Origin: Nitrospinota bacterium
GTDB lineage: Bacteria > Nitrospinota_A > UBA7883 > JACRLM01
Assembly (NCBI GenBank): GCA_016208975.1
Contig: JACQXA010000004.1
Span: forward strand, 1,055,015-1,119,014
DNA length: 64,000 bases
Direction: 5' to 3'
Shown: one piece after another, positions 1 to 8,785 of the stretch
Numbering within the stretch: position 1 is the first letter of the stretch
Layout: the number at the start of each line of letters is the position of its first letter
Made by a program: the position numbers and the translations under genes
Notes under the pieces: generated by a model
What the model saw: the letters and a program-made list of their open reading frames with translations, nothing else
Database searches by the model: none
What the model was told of the DNA's origin: nothing

Positions 1-1
1 G

Positions 2-91
2 GTGATGGGCTCCATAGCTCGAGGCGAAGGGGCCTTGTCCAGGCCGGAGGCGTTGTTCGTGATTATTGATCAAATAGCGTCACAGGGATAA
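2..91 (+). CDS. 3' end of an unidentified gene (partial)
   Basis: One frame is open from the left edge to a TAA at 89-91, three bases before the next start codon. The last residues read ...RPEALFVIIDQIASQG. Only about 29 codons are visible and I do not recognise a family. The tight spacing to the glycosyltransferase downstream suggests that the two are co-transcribed. Another frame also stays open to base 71, so the choice of frame is not certain. Confidence 0.3.
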   Translation: MMGSIARGEGALSRPEALFVIIDQIASQG

Positions 92-94
92 CCC

Positions 95-1828
95 ATGGGC
101 AGAAACATCCTTGTGTTAAACCTTACCCGGATGGGGGACCTCATCCAGACCACTCCGCTTATCCGTGGCCTGCGGGAGAAGGAGCCGGGTTGCAGGATAA
201 CCATGCTGGCCAACGACAGGTTCGCTGGAATATTAAAGTTTGTCGACGGCATAGACGAGCTGGTGACTTTCGACATCCATGGGTTTGGCGCGCCCGGCGG
301 CGGCGAGGAACTGGACGTTCTGGCGCTGTACGAATATCTGGACGGGCTCATACATAACCTTATGGAGCGCGGGTTCGACATCATAATCAACCTCAGCCAT
401 TCAAAAATATCCGCGGTGCTTTCCATGCTCATCGGCGCGCCGGACGTGCGGGGGTTCCTTTCCACACCGCGCGGCGAGCGGCTGGTGAAAAACCCGTGGC
501 TTGTATATTTCACCGCGTTTTTGGCCTTCCGCCGGTACAACCGGTTCAACCTGGTGGACATGTACATGCGCGGCGCCGGGGTGGAGCCTTCCGCCGGTAC
601 AAGGCTCCACTTGAATCCGGACACTTCCGTTGATGAGTCTGTAAAGGCGGAGATGGTCATTCATGACATCAAACCCGGCCAGATCGTAATAGGGTTGCAA
701 GCCGGGGCCAGCCGGGAGGAGAGGCGATGGGAACCGGCGAATTTCGCGAAGGTGGGGGATGCGCTGGCGGAAAAGTATGGCGCCAAAATTGTCCTTTTCG
801 GCGCCGCCCAGGAGAAAAAACTGGGGGACGAAATTACCTCAACTATGAAATACCCGGCCGTAAATCTCATGGGCCAAACCAGCCTTCCCCAATTGGTGGC
901 GTGGGTCAAACACATAAACCTCCTGGTCACCAACGACACCGGCACCATGCACATCGCCGCCGCATTAGGCACGCCCATCGTGTCGCTGTTCTTCGTCCAC
1001 GCCCGTTGCGAGGAAACAGGGCCTTATTGCGCCGGGGCTATGGCGCTTCAGGCGGACATCCCTTGCGCCCCATGCTCCCACCAGGCTACGTGTGATCATT
1101 ACTCATGCCTTAAATACATTACGGCGGAAGATGTGACGGCTGTCTGTGAAAGCGCTATTACAAAGTCGGGCGCGCCTCTGGATGCGGCGGGCCTTTTCGG
1201 CCGAGTCAGACTTTATGCAAGCTCATTGGGGGAAAGCGGCGGGGTGGAGTTTGTCCCGCTGAAAAAATACCCCATGGATAAATATGAACTATTCGCCTAT
1301 TTGTATGAACCACTGTTCCTGCAAGGGCTTGGGCATTGGGATTCGCCGGAGAAGATTGCTTCTGGTTCCGGTTTGTTCAACGACGCCGTATTAAAACTGC
1401 AGGAGCGGTTTAAGGCTCCAGACGGGGAACAATTGAAAATATGGCTAAACCGCGCGAGGGAAGGCGCCGAAAAGTTAATAACGCTGGCGGAGGAGACTGT
1501 CTCTATCACCGGTTCAATTGTGAAAGGGGACGTTGGAAAAAACTCCATGGATCCGGCGAAAATGGCGGAAACGATCCAGAGGATTGATACACAGGCGGGA
1601 ATTATGGCCAGAACATACGACGCGGTAAGCCCCCTGATTTACACATACCGGCGAAGGCAGGAAAACTTCGAGGGGGAAGACCCGAAAAATATCGCCCGGC
1701 AGGCCAGCCTGGCCGCCCGGTGGCTTATGGCCATGGCTGGAGCTTTTAATGTCGGGTTGTCCGCCGTTGAGAGGGGTTTTTTAGTGACTGGAACTGACAA
1801 GAATATTTCGACGCCGATCGGAGGATGA
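95..1828 (+). CDS. GT9 heptosyltransferase-like protein with C-terminal extension
   Basis: The first ~350 residues look like an ADP-heptose:LPS heptosyltransferase (GT9, GT-B fold). The N-terminus reads ILVLNLTRMGDLIQTTPLI, and a nucleotide-sugar binding region has NDTGTMHIAAALGTP near residue 280. A Cys cluster (CAPC...C...C) follows at about residues 330-345; a similar cluster is present in the second GT9 of this window. GT9 enzymes are usually near 350 residues, whereas this one has 577. The remaining ~220 residues are predicted helical, without a family I can name. The family transfers heptose or related sugars onto a cytoplasmic-face acceptor, usually LPS core. The stop codon overlaps the ATG-rich start region of the lipoprotein downstream. 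The sugar and acceptor cannot be read from sequence. Confidence 0.8.
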   Translation: MGRNILVLNLTRMGDLIQTTPLIRGLREKEPGCRITMLANDRFAGILKFVDGIDELVTFDIHGFGAPGGGEELDVLALYEYLDGLIHNLMERGFDIIINLSHSKISAVLSMLIGAPDVRGFLSTPRGERLVKNPWLVYFTAFLAFRRYNRFNLVDMYMRGAGVEPSAGTRLHLNPDTSVDESVKAEMVIHDIKPGQIVIGLQAGASREERRWEPANFAKVGDALAEKYGAKIVLFGAAQEKKLGDEITSTMKYPAVNLMGQTSLPQLVAWVKHINLLVTNDTGTMHIAAALGTPIVSLFFVHARCEETGPYCAGAMALQADIPCAPCSHQATCDHYSCLKYITAEDVTAVCESAITKSGAPLDAAGLFGRVRLYASSLGESGGVEFVPLKKYPMDKYELFAYLYEPLFLQGLGHWDSPEKIASGSGLFNDAVLKLQERFKAPDGEQLKIWLNRAREGAEKLITLAEETVSITGSIVKGDVGKNSMDPAKMAETIQRIDTQAGIMARTYDAVSPLIYTYRRRQENFEGEDPKNIARQASLAARWLMAMAGAFNVGLSAVERGFLVTGTDKNISTPIGG

Positions 1829-1836
1829 CAAGTTAT

Positions 1837-2523
1837 ATGGAGCCCGTAAAAAATAAACTGTTGGCGGCGGTTATGGCGATGACGCTGTCATTGGCCGGGT
1901 GCGGCCTGGAAAACAAGATAAACGAAACCTTGAATCCCCCCGTGGCGGACACCAGCCCCAAGGCGGTGTTCGCCGTGGATGGCGGAGTGTCCAAGGTGGG
2001 CGCCCAGATAACCCTGGACGGCTCTTACAGCTACGACCCGCAGGCCAAAAGCATTACATACGCGTGGACTTTGGAGCCCCCCAGGGGGAGCGTGGCGGCG
2101 CTGGGTTCAGCCACATCCACCATTACATCCTTCACCGCCGATAAAGGGGGCTATTATTTGGTTTCCCTCCAGGTTACCAACAGCGGCGGCGCGGTTAGCG
2201 AGGTGGAATCTTACACGGTGTCCATCGAAGGTACGGATTCCAACCACCCGCCCGTGGCCCAGGCCGGAGCCGACCTGACCGTTACCGCCCCCGATGTGGC
2301 TATCCTTGACGGCTCTCTGAGCTATGACGCCGACGGGGACAATCTGCGATACACCTGGACGCTGATCAGCCAGCCATCCACCTCCACCGCGGCTACGGTA
2401 AGCGACACTTCGTCGCACACGGCGTTCCTGTACCCGGACGTGGCTGGCACATACACCATGCGCCTGGTGGTGGACGACGGTACGGACAGCGACCAGGATT
2501 TCGTGGTGGTGACGGCGAATTAG
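1837..2523 (+). CDS. PKD/REJ-type lipoprotein
   Basis: The N-terminus MEPVKNKLLAAVMAMTLSLAGC is a lipoprotein signal peptide with an LAGC lipobox, so the mature protein should be lipid-anchored. Two Ig-like repeats follow, each with the PKD hallmark of a Gly-Ser-Tyr-Asp turn (DGSYSYDPQAKSITYAWTL, then DGSLSYDADGDNLRYTWTL). Such domains serve in surface binding or as spacers. An upstream ATG at 1825 overlaps the previous stop. I prefer 1837 because GGAGG at 1820-1824 lies 12 bases before it, while it would touch the 1825 codon. The gene is probably co-transcribed with the GT9 gene. The ligand is unknown. Confidence 0.75.
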   Translation: MEPVKNKLLAAVMAMTLSLAGCGLENKINETLNPPVADTSPKAVFAVDGGVSKVGAQITLDGSYSYDPQAKSITYAWTLEPPRGSVAALGSATSTITSFTADKGGYYLVSLQVTNSGGAVSEVESYTVSIEGTDSNHPPVAQAGADLTVTAPDVAILDGSLSYDADGDNLRYTWTLISQPSTSTAATVSDTSSHTAFLYPDVAGTYTMRLVVDDGTDSDQDFVVVTAN

Positions 2524-2943
2524 AAAACCGCGCCCACAGCGAGAAACCATTATATATCAACGGGGTGGCTTTTAGCGTTTATCCGGCGGCTATTATCTCA
2601 ATTTCATCTCAACTTTTCTCAAATTGAGATATACATGCCTTAGAATATAAATATGCCTGCTAGATGAACTGTAAGCGGAATAAAAAACAATCGAGGCTCC
2701 CGGACGACCCCCATCAATGCTCTCTTCCGCCGCCTACAAGGACGGCCTTATAAGCCCCAACCGGGGCCGGACCATGATGCCCGTCCGCGCGCCTCGAAAC
2801 GAGGGTTACTTTGACAATTAGATGTTTTGCTTCTTCCGGCCACCCCTGACCTCTCGGGGTTCCTGCCTCCGGCTGTCCTCTACTTTCACCCTCAACTTTA
2901 ATGTAAGACTTGGCTCACTACATGTCAAATTGACAAACAAAAA
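2524..2943. other. Intergenic stretch without a recognisable gene
   Basis: This 420-bp stretch separates the lipoprotein from the first fold-back element. The first part is AT-rich and holds a perfect inverted repeat at 2595-2630. From about 2690 it becomes GC-rich, and a short plus-strand frame reads like protein (..SSAAYKDGLISPNRGRTMM.. ending in TAG near 2821). It has no start context or family match I recognise, so it may be a gene or mobile-element remnant. Confidence 0.4.
2595..2630. repeat. Perfect inverted repeat, 10-bp arms
   Basis: Arms ATCTCAATTT (2595-2604) and AAATTGAGAT (2621-2630) are separated by 16 bases. No T-tract follows, so it is not a standard terminator. It could be an operator or just a hairpin downstream of the lipoprotein gene. 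Confidence 0.5.
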
Positions 2944-3094
2944 GGTAGTGTCTCAGTTTGAAAGTACAGGGGAGATTCTTCACTTACGCTCAGAATGACA
3001 ATATAAAAGCCGTTGATCACATTGTCATCCTGAGCGAAGCGCAAGCGAAGTGAAGGATCTGTCTATTATTTGAGATTCAAACTGAGACACCACC
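2944..3094 (+). mobile_element. MITE-like fold-back element, copy A
   Basis: A 151-bp imperfect palindrome begins GGTAGTGTCTCAGTTTGAA and ends with its inverted counterpart TTCAAACTGAGACACCACC. The two halves can fold on each other around an AT-rich centre (ATAAAAGCCGTTGAT). It is flanked by the perfect 8-bp direct repeat AACAAAAA (2936-2943 and 3095-3102), as expected of a target-site duplication. It codes for nothing convincing. It lies between the convergent ends of the lipoprotein gene and aclA. Confidence 0.85.
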
Positions 3095-3097
3095 AAC

Positions 3098-3130
3098 AAA
3101 AAGCCGCCGGATTTTTTCCGGCGGCTTTTT
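3098..3130 (-). terminator. Rho-independent terminator of aclBA
   Basis: The stem GCCGCCGGA/TCCGGCGGC (3103-3111 with 3117-3125) is bracketed by A-runs and T-runs on both sides, so it could work in both directions. It lies 42 bases beyond the aclA stop codon. The A-tract on its left overlaps the right-hand target duplication of MITE copy A. Confidence 0.9.
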
Positions 3131-3172
3131 GCGATTCAACCTGGCGCCCGTCAAAAGCGCCAGCCTTGGAAG

Positions 3173-5002
3173 TTACTTCCTGTTGGGCACTTCCCGCCTG
3201 CGGGGGGTGGCGAAGTTCACCAGGTAGTTATACATCCTGATAAGCCTGCCGCCTTCGCGTTTCTGGTCGGTCCAGTGGCCGATCATGCCGATGGTGCGGG
3301 CCAATACGAAGAACCCGTTCAGCGACTCTTCCGGGAACCCAAGGTCCACCAGCACGCAGGCCATGCAACCGTCCACGTTCAGGATAAGGTTATCCTTCTT
3401 CGTGGTGGTGATGGCCTCCACCGCCAGCGCGTAATCCAGCGTGGGGGTTCTAAGCCCCAGCTCTTTTACGCTCTGCTTGAGCACCTGCACCCGCTTGTCG
3501 GGATTTTTAAGGGACTTCACCCTGTGGCCGATACCGGGGACCGGGCCCACGTTCTGCTTCATATGGGCCAGGAAGCCGGGGATGTCGTTGGGATAGCTAT
3601 TGAGCCCGAAACGGAAATACTTGGCCGCGTCGGTCACCGCGCCGCCGAACCTGGGCCCGATCATGATAAGCCCCGCCGCCACGGACTGCGAAAGGCCGAT
3701 GCCCGCGCAGGCGGCTATGATCGTGCCCAGCGCGCCGGAGACGCAGGGGCCATGGTCCGCCGCCAGCATGAGGATGCGTTTGATTATCTCCGCTTCCTTG
3801 TCGCTCACCAGCTTCTTGTTCCACAGCAGGCCGATGATGTGCGTAATGTCGTACCCCTTCTCGATAAGCTCGGAAGCGGCGTAACCGCAGTAGAGCGGCT
3901 CGTCCCCCCGGTCGTCGGAGATGGTGGTCTTGAACAGGGGCTGTACCATGATGTCGCCTTCCTTTATGGCGTCCTCGGCCCTCTTGGGAAGGTCGGGTAG
4001 CCGGGAGGCGGGAATCTCGTCGATCTCCTTTATCTGGCCGGTGGCTTTCAGGTCTTCGTAAACCTGCTTTATGGTGGCCCCCAGGTCGCCGAAAGTGGGG
4101 GGCACGATGGCCCCGGCTCTCCGGAGCTTGTCGCTCTTGGAACGGGCCGAGCCTTCCCCGTGCATGCCTTCCTTCGCGCCTGCGTGGCCGAACTTCATGC
4201 CCTTGGGCAGGTGTTCCTGGCAATAACCCGACACCACACCCACAAGCTTTATCCGGCGCGGTTTCGCCGCGTACCATTCAGCCGCCTTGTCTTCCAGGTC
4301 TCCGCCCATTTCGCCGACGATCACCACCGCCTTGGTCTGCGGGTCGTTCTCGAACATGTCGAGGTAGGTGATAAAATCGGTGACGGGGTAAGCGTCGCCG
4401 CCAACGCCGATAGTGGTTGTAATACCATCGGCGAACTGGGAGCACAGCCACATGATCTCGTTGGAAAGCCCGCCGGACTTGGTGATTACGCCAAAAGAGC
4501 CGGGCCTGTAAAGTTTGGAGAGTTTCAGGTTGTTGTACTCGCCGCCGATAACGCCCAACCGGCATTTCCCGGCGGACAGCACGCCTATGGACGACGGGCC
4601 GTTTAGCACCTTCCCCAGCTTGCGGGAGTTCTTTATGAGAAGCTTCGCGTCCCGCTCCGGCACCCCTTCGGTGATCATGGAGACGAACTTTATCTTCTCG
4701 TTCTCCAGCGCCTCCATACAGCCCTGGTATGCGCGGTTGGCCCCGATGTACACCAGCGCCGTGTTCGTCTCCGGATGGTTGTCGGTGACCTCTTTCACCG
4801 ACTTGTATATCGGCACGGCCAGGAACTGCGAGCCGTAGTTTATCTCGGCGGTCTTGCCCGCGTCCGGCGGATAAACGAACGCCGTTACGTTATATGGTAT
4901 GGAGCTGAGGTAGCAGAACTCCGCCATGCGCTTGGCGGCGTTCACGCCGGCCACCCCGCCCATGATCACTACCCTGGTATTCTCGTCGGCGACAATGCTC
5001 AT
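3173..5002 (-). CDS. aclA: ATP-citrate lyase, large (alpha) subunit
   Basis: With AclB it cleaves citrate, using ATP and CoA, to acetyl-CoA and oxaloacetate, the step that makes the TCA cycle run in the CO2-fixing direction. Residues 1-330 form a succinyl-CoA-synthetase-like CoA-binding/ligase part; the phosphohistidine is expected at H273 in FGHAGA. Residues ~345-609 form a citrate-synthase-like lyase part with ADHGPCVSGA (H417), IGPRFGGA and GHRVKSLKNPDKRV (H493). The 609 residues match the green-sulfur-bacterial type of AclA (about 608). The fused lyase domain argues against the separate citryl-CoA synthetase and citryl-CoA lyase system. It is four bases downstream of aclB and is followed by a strong terminator. 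Confidence 0.95.
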   Translation of the reverse strand: MSIVADENTRVVIMGGVAGVNAAKRMAEFCYLSSIPYNVTAFVYPPDAGKTAEINYGSQFLAVPIYKSVKEVTDNHPETNTALVYIGANRAYQGCMEALENEKIKFVSMITEGVPERDAKLLIKNSRKLGKVLNGPSSIGVLSAGKCRLGVIGGEYNNLKLSKLYRPGSFGVITKSGGLSNEIMWLCSQFADGITTTIGVGGDAYPVTDFITYLDMFENDPQTKAVVIVGEMGGDLEDKAAEWYAAKPRRIKLVGVVSGYCQEHLPKGMKFGHAGAKEGMHGEGSARSKSDKLRRAGAIVPPTFGDLGATIKQVYEDLKATGQIKEIDEIPASRLPDLPKRAEDAIKEGDIMVQPLFKTTISDDRGDEPLYCGYAASELIEKGYDITHIIGLLWNKKLVSDKEAEIIKRILMLAADHGPCVSGALGTIIAACAGIGLSQSVAAGLIMIGPRFGGAVTDAAKYFRFGLNSYPNDIPGFLAHMKQNVGPVPGIGHRVKSLKNPDKRVQVLKQSVKELGLRTPTLDYALAVEAITTTKKDNLILNVDGCMACVLVDLGFPEESLNGFFVLARTIGMIGHWTDQKREGGRLIRMYNYLVNFATPRRREVPNRK

Positions 5003-5006
5003 CGGC

Positions 5007-6212
5007 TTACTTGCCCTCCCCTTGCAAAGCGAACTTCACGATGTCGGTAAGCGGAGTGTAACGGTCGTACACGTGGATGTCGAAACCCTCGTCGGCCAGG
5101 TTCCTCATGTACTCCAGCCCCACGGCCTCGTTGGGGCCGCCCCTGCGGACCCATATCTTCACACCGTTGAGCTTGCCTTCCTCTTTGGCCTTCCGGAAAC
5201 CCGCTATAATGCCGGTAAAGGTGGCCTTCACGTCGGTGAAGTTGGCTATGGCGCCGCCCACTATGATGTGCTTTATGCCGGGTAGGGAGCATACCTTGTC
5301 CGTCAGCGCCTCCACCGCCCACGCGGGGGGATCGCCGGAATACTCCGCGTAATTGGCTATGGAGCCGCCGGTGGCTATCACCGCGTCGGAATAGAACACC
5401 GATGCGCCGCCGCCCGCTGGTAACAGCGCCACCGTGCCGCCGGGGATCTCGATGAGTTTCACCGAGCCCTTCACGCGGCTGTCTATCTCCATTATGGTCT
5501 TCTCGTTGTCGGTGTATGCCCGGCCGAACTCCGAGGCGAAAGAGAAGTTCCAGTCCGAATGGCGGAACCTGGCGTCGTTATCCAGCAGGATGACCGCGTC
5601 CAGGGCGCAAAGCTTGCCATCGGCGGGATTGATGGTAAGAGGGTTTATCTCCATGTAGGAGCCGTCCTCGTTGTCGTAACACTCGAAGAGGCGGGAGGCG
5701 AACTTTTTCATCTTCTCCACCATCTCCCCGGTAAAACCGGCCTCTTTGGCCAGTTTCTCCAGCTGATCGTCTGTGGCCTTGTCGCCCACCTCTACGAAGG
5801 TGCGTTTCACCTTGTCCCAGTTGGACTCCACCTCGATGCCGCCGAACTTGGCCATCAGTATCTCGGCGCCCTCGCGGGTGGATTTTACCGCAAGGTAGTA
5901 CTCTTCCTTGTGCGGTATCATTTCGGAGATGATCACCTGGGATATGATGAGGCCGTTCACGTCCCTGCCCAGGATATCCTTGGCGGCGGCCATGGCGCCA
6001 TCAATATCCAAATCAACTTTCACAAGCCCCAGCTTCATGCGGGAGCCGATGGCCTCGTGAGCTTTCACCACCATCTTGCATTCGCGCATCCATTTGTTGG
6101 AATGGACCAGCGAATCAATCTGGTCCAGCGAGGAGATGACAACGTGACGCGGGGTGTATATGCCCCACTTGTTGAACAACTCCATTCCGGGGCCTTCCAA
6201 GACCTTGCCCAT
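5007..6212 (-). CDS. aclB: ATP-citrate lyase, small (beta) subunit
   Basis: This 401-residue protein matches the length of bacterial AclB (about 398). The N-terminal ~240 residues are an ATP-grasp domain with an NPLTINPADGKLCALDA-type segment near residue 185. The C-terminal part is the citrate-binding domain, with VRRGGPNEAVGLEYM near residue 360. It provides the nucleotide- and citrate-binding half of the lyase. The start is supported by AGGAGG eight bases before the ATG. The gene is first of a two-gene aclBA unit and has a ~190-base leader below a plausible promoter. Succinyl-CoA synthetase beta is the main alternative, but the neighbour with the fused lyase domain excludes it. Confidence 0.94.
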   Translation of the reverse strand: MGKVLEGPGMELFNKWGIYTPRHVVISSLDQIDSLVHSNKWMRECKMVVKAHEAIGSRMKLGLVKVDLDIDGAMAAAKDILGRDVNGLIISQVIISEMIPHKEEYYLAVKSTREGAEILMAKFGGIEVESNWDKVKRTFVEVGDKATDDQLEKLAKEAGFTGEMVEKMKKFASRLFECYDNEDGSYMEINPLTINPADGKLCALDAVILLDNDARFRHSDWNFSFASEFGRAYTDNEKTIMEIDSRVKGSVKLIEIPGGTVALLPAGGGASVFYSDAVIATGGSIANYAEYSGDPPAWAVEALTDKVCSLPGIKHIIVGGAIANFTDVKATFTGIIAGFRKAKEEGKLNGVKIWVRRGGPNEAVGLEYMRNLADEGFDIHVYDRYTPLTDIVKFALQGEGK

Positions 6213-6411
6213 GGGAACCCTCCTAGTAGAACCGGTAAAGTTTTTAACTATAAGACAACCGTAACCACCGGCGCCTCATCCATAGCGATCCCGCGGCCGC
6301 GCTGGCGCCCTTCCTTCGCAACCACCGCCTTTTTAAAGCGGCGAAAACCGGCGGAATGGGGAAAGAAACCCGCGTCGTCGTGGAACCTTATGCGTGGCGC
6401 GCAAGCAGGAA

Positions 6412-6440
6412 AGTTTAATTTGCCCAGGAAAAAAAGTCAA
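6412..6440 (-). promoter_or_regulatory. Candidate sigma-70 promoter of aclBA
   Basis: On the minus strand TTGACT (6440-6435) is followed after 17 bases by TAAACT (6417-6412), 4 of 6 matches to each of the canonical -10 bases that matter. Transcription would start near 6405 and leave a leader of about 190 bases before aclB. No other gene start lies in this 302-bp gap. Confidence 0.45.
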
Positions 6441-6514
6441 CTTTACCGCGAAAACAGCTTTACGGGGATTTGTTCAATAACTGGAACAATATTACCGGTG
6501 AGCGTTTGGCCAAC

Positions 6515-7861
6515 TCATCCCCAACAAATTTCCGCTGGGCTTCCGGCGCCGGTGAATTTAACCTCCGCCGCCATAAAATTTCCCGGTACCCAAAGTATCT
6601 GGCTACCCACGGCCAATACGGGCATCTGCTCCCGCTCACTTAAAGGAACTTTCCTGTCTATCAGGAACGTTTTTAGAGTTTTGCGGCCGGTCGTGTTGGG
6701 CAGTCTCAAGTAATCGCCCGTCATCCGCAATCTGAACACCGCCCCTTCGGGAACCGCCGGTGGATTGATAACCTGCGCCGCCTCCGGCCCGGCCGGGCTT
6801 CGAACCAATAGCGGCTTTCCGGAAACTTCCGCGATTAACGGGAATGTGAAAGGTATCGGCCCCATCGCGGGTTTCGCGCTTTTTGGCGCGATATGAAGCC
6901 CGCCGTGATCCAGCCTGGCCTGATAATCCCCCGGCAACGATGTGTATGAACCCAGTTTTCGAGACATAACCAGATGGGCCACCGCTTCCACATGAGTGAT
7001 AGCCAGTTGTGTAATGTCCAGCCCGGCCATGGATGCCGCCAGCCGGATGACGCAGTTTCGAACCGCTTCCGGCTCCAGGGATAATGCGCCAGCGTCCAGC
7101 GTCACAGGGTCTTTCTTGCGCAGGATGACGCGCTGAAGCTTTTCAGCGGCGATGGACTCTATCACCTCGTTCTGGCTTTTAACGATCCCCATGAATCTGG
7201 ATATCGCCTCCACCGCCGATGGCTCCACCGATAATAGCGCCGGAACCAGATGATGCCGCACACGGTTTCTCAGATAATCGTCCCCTTCGTTGGTCGGGTC
7301 CTGAACGCATTTATGACCGTTTATGGCAAGCCAATCCAGAATCTCACCCTTGCGGGTTTCTATAAGGGGCCTGATGAACCGCCCCCGGGCGGGGGGGATG
7401 CCGCCGAAGGCTCCCGGCCCTGCGCCGCGCAGAAGGCGCATCAGGGCTGTCTCCACGTTATCGTCTTTTGTGTGGCCGGTGGCGATTACGTCGGCGAACC
7501 CCTCGTCCACCAACCTTTCGAAAAAACCGTAACGCCATTTCCTGGCCGTGTCCTGAATTGCCTTATACGGCTTTGGAGACTGGTTTCTTTCCGCGGCGAA
7601 GGGCATGGACATCTCAGCGGCCAAATTCCGCGCGAAAGCGGCGTCGTCCACCGATGATGGACGAAGGGCATGGTCGTAATGGCATGCTTTCAGCGCGATG
7701 TCCAGCGCCCCGGCCAATCCCGCCAATACATGCAGGAGCGCCACAGAGTCCGGCCCGCCGGAGAGGGCCACGCACACCCGCTGGCCGGGTTTTACCATGC
7801 CGTGTTTTTTGATAACCCTCAGGGCCGTCGAGACGAACGGATCAAGCCGAGATTTTTCCAT
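6515..7861 (-). CDS. tilS: tRNA(Ile)-lysidine synthase
   Basis: TilS adds lysine to C34 of the CAU-anticodon isoleucine tRNA, using ATP, so that it reads AUA codons. The N-terminal PP-loop ATPase motif SGGPDSVALLH is near residue 34. ATGHTKDDNVETALMRLLRG and the DPTNEGDDYLRNRVRHHLVP segment are typical of the family. A C-terminal TilS domain with GRKTLKTFLIDRKVPLSERE and VGSQILWVPG closes the protein at 448 residues, a normal length for the long form. Genes in this window use AUA often despite high GC, which fits an active TilS. The gene stands alone on the minus strand, facing a divergently transcribed nitroreductase across MITE copy B. Confidence 0.93.
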   Translation of the reverse strand: MEKSRLDPFVSTALRVIKKHGMVKPGQRVCVALSGGPDSVALLHVLAGLAGALDIALKACHYDHALRPSSVDDAAFARNLAAEMSMPFAAERNQSPKPYKAIQDTARKWRYGFFERLVDEGFADVIATGHTKDDNVETALMRLLRGAGPGAFGGIPPARGRFIRPLIETRKGEILDWLAINGHKCVQDPTNEGDDYLRNRVRHHLVPALLSVEPSAVEAISRFMGIVKSQNEVIESIAAEKLQRVILRKKDPVTLDAGALSLEPEAVRNCVIRLAASMAGLDITQLAITHVEAVAHLVMSRKLGSYTSLPGDYQARLDHGGLHIAPKSAKPAMGPIPFTFPLIAEVSGKPLLVRSPAGPEAAQVINPPAVPEGAVFRLRMTGDYLRLPNTTGRKTLKTFLIDRKVPLSEREQMPVLAVGSQILWVPGNFMAAEVKFTGAGSPAEICWG

Positions 7862-7912
7862 CCGCTAATTCTAAGGCTTTTTGAACCGCCACCGCCAGTA
7901 GGGGCCGGTTAT

Positions 7913-8067
7913 GGTGGTGTATCAGTTTGAATCTCAAATAAATAATAGACAGATCCCTCACTTCGCTTGCGCTTCTCTCAGGATGACAATGTTATCAACG
8001 GCTTTTATATTGTCATTCTGAGCGTAAGTGAAGAATCTCCCCTGAACTTTCAAACCGGGACACTACC
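7913..8067 (-). mobile_element. MITE-like fold-back element, copy B
   Basis: A 155-bp copy, inverted relative to copy A (it begins with the GGTGGTG end). Several changes mark it as older: GGTGGTGTATCAG instead of GTGTCCCAG, and a four-base duplication in the AAATAATAG part. The flanking octamers ccggttat and ctatttat match at only 5 of 8 bases. It occupies the divergent upstream region of tilS and the nitroreductase gene. Confidence 0.8.
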
Positions 8068-8176
8068 CTATTTATGAATATCCTTATAACAGGATAACAA
8101 GCCAACCCTGACAGGCGCGGAATAGTACTATAAAATATGAAATATATGGCCAGCATAAAAGGGAGGTGAGCCGCCC

Positions 8177-8764
8177 ATGAGCCCGATCGAAAATCAACGC
8201 AAGGCCGGTTACCCGATTGACCCCATGTTTCTGGACCGCTGGTCGCCACGGGCTATGGAGCCCGCGCCCATCACCCGGGAAGAGATTTACACCCTGTTCG
8301 AAGCGGCCCGGTGGGCTCCATCCTGTTTCAACGAACAGCCCTGGAGGTTTATCTATGCAATGCGCGATGAAAACGGGTTCGGCAAGCTTCTGGGCCTTCT
8401 AACCGAAGGCAACAAAGTGTGGGCGAAGAACGCCTCGGCACTGATATTCGTCGCGTCCAGCAAGATTTTCGCCCACAACGGCAAACCCAACCGTAGCCAC
8501 ATGCTGGACGCGGGCGCGGCCTGGATGTCTTTGGCGTTGCAGGCGCGGAAAATGGGGATGTACGCCCACGCCATGGCCGGGTTCGACGTGGAGCGCTCCT
8601 ACGGTGAGCTTAACGTTCCCCGCGACGGGTACGATATGGGATGCGCCATAGCCGTGGGGAGATATGGCGACGCGTCTGCCTTGCCGCCGGATTTGCGGGA
8701 GCGGGAAAAACCGAGCCAAAGAAATCCGTTGGAAACCCTGGTTTTCGAGGGGGCCATGCCCTGA
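8177..8764 (+). CDS. Nitroreductase-family FMN oxidoreductase
   Basis: The sequence PIDPMFLDRWSPRAM near residue 18 and EAARWAPSCFNEQPWRFIYA near residue 45 are typical of the FMN-binding nitroreductase fold. A second FMN-contacting segment (LDAGAAWMSLALQARKMGMYAHAM) lies near residue 115. Members are usually homodimers that reduce nitroaromatics, quinones or flavins with NAD(P)H; the true substrate is not predictable. At 195 residues it is a normal short member. The start is backed by GGGAGGTGAG 9-15 bases before the ATG. It is a single gene; MITE copy B ends about 110 bases upstream. Confidence 0.88.
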   Translation: MSPIENQRKAGYPIDPMFLDRWSPRAMEPAPITREEIYTLFEAARWAPSCFNEQPWRFIYAMRDENGFGKLLGLLTEGNKVWAKNASALIFVASSKIFAHNGKPNRSHMLDAGAAWMSLALQARKMGMYAHAMAGFDVERSYGELNVPRDGYDMGCAIAVGRYGDASALPPDLREREKPSQRNPLETLVFEGAMP

Positions 8765-8785
8765 CAATCTAAAGCCGCCATAATG

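Noticed and set aside
3173-6212. Succinyl-CoA synthetase sucCD or citryl-CoA synthetase ccsAB
   Set aside because: The large subunit carries the fused citrate-synthase-like lyase domain and has 609 residues, which fits only ATP-citrate lyase.
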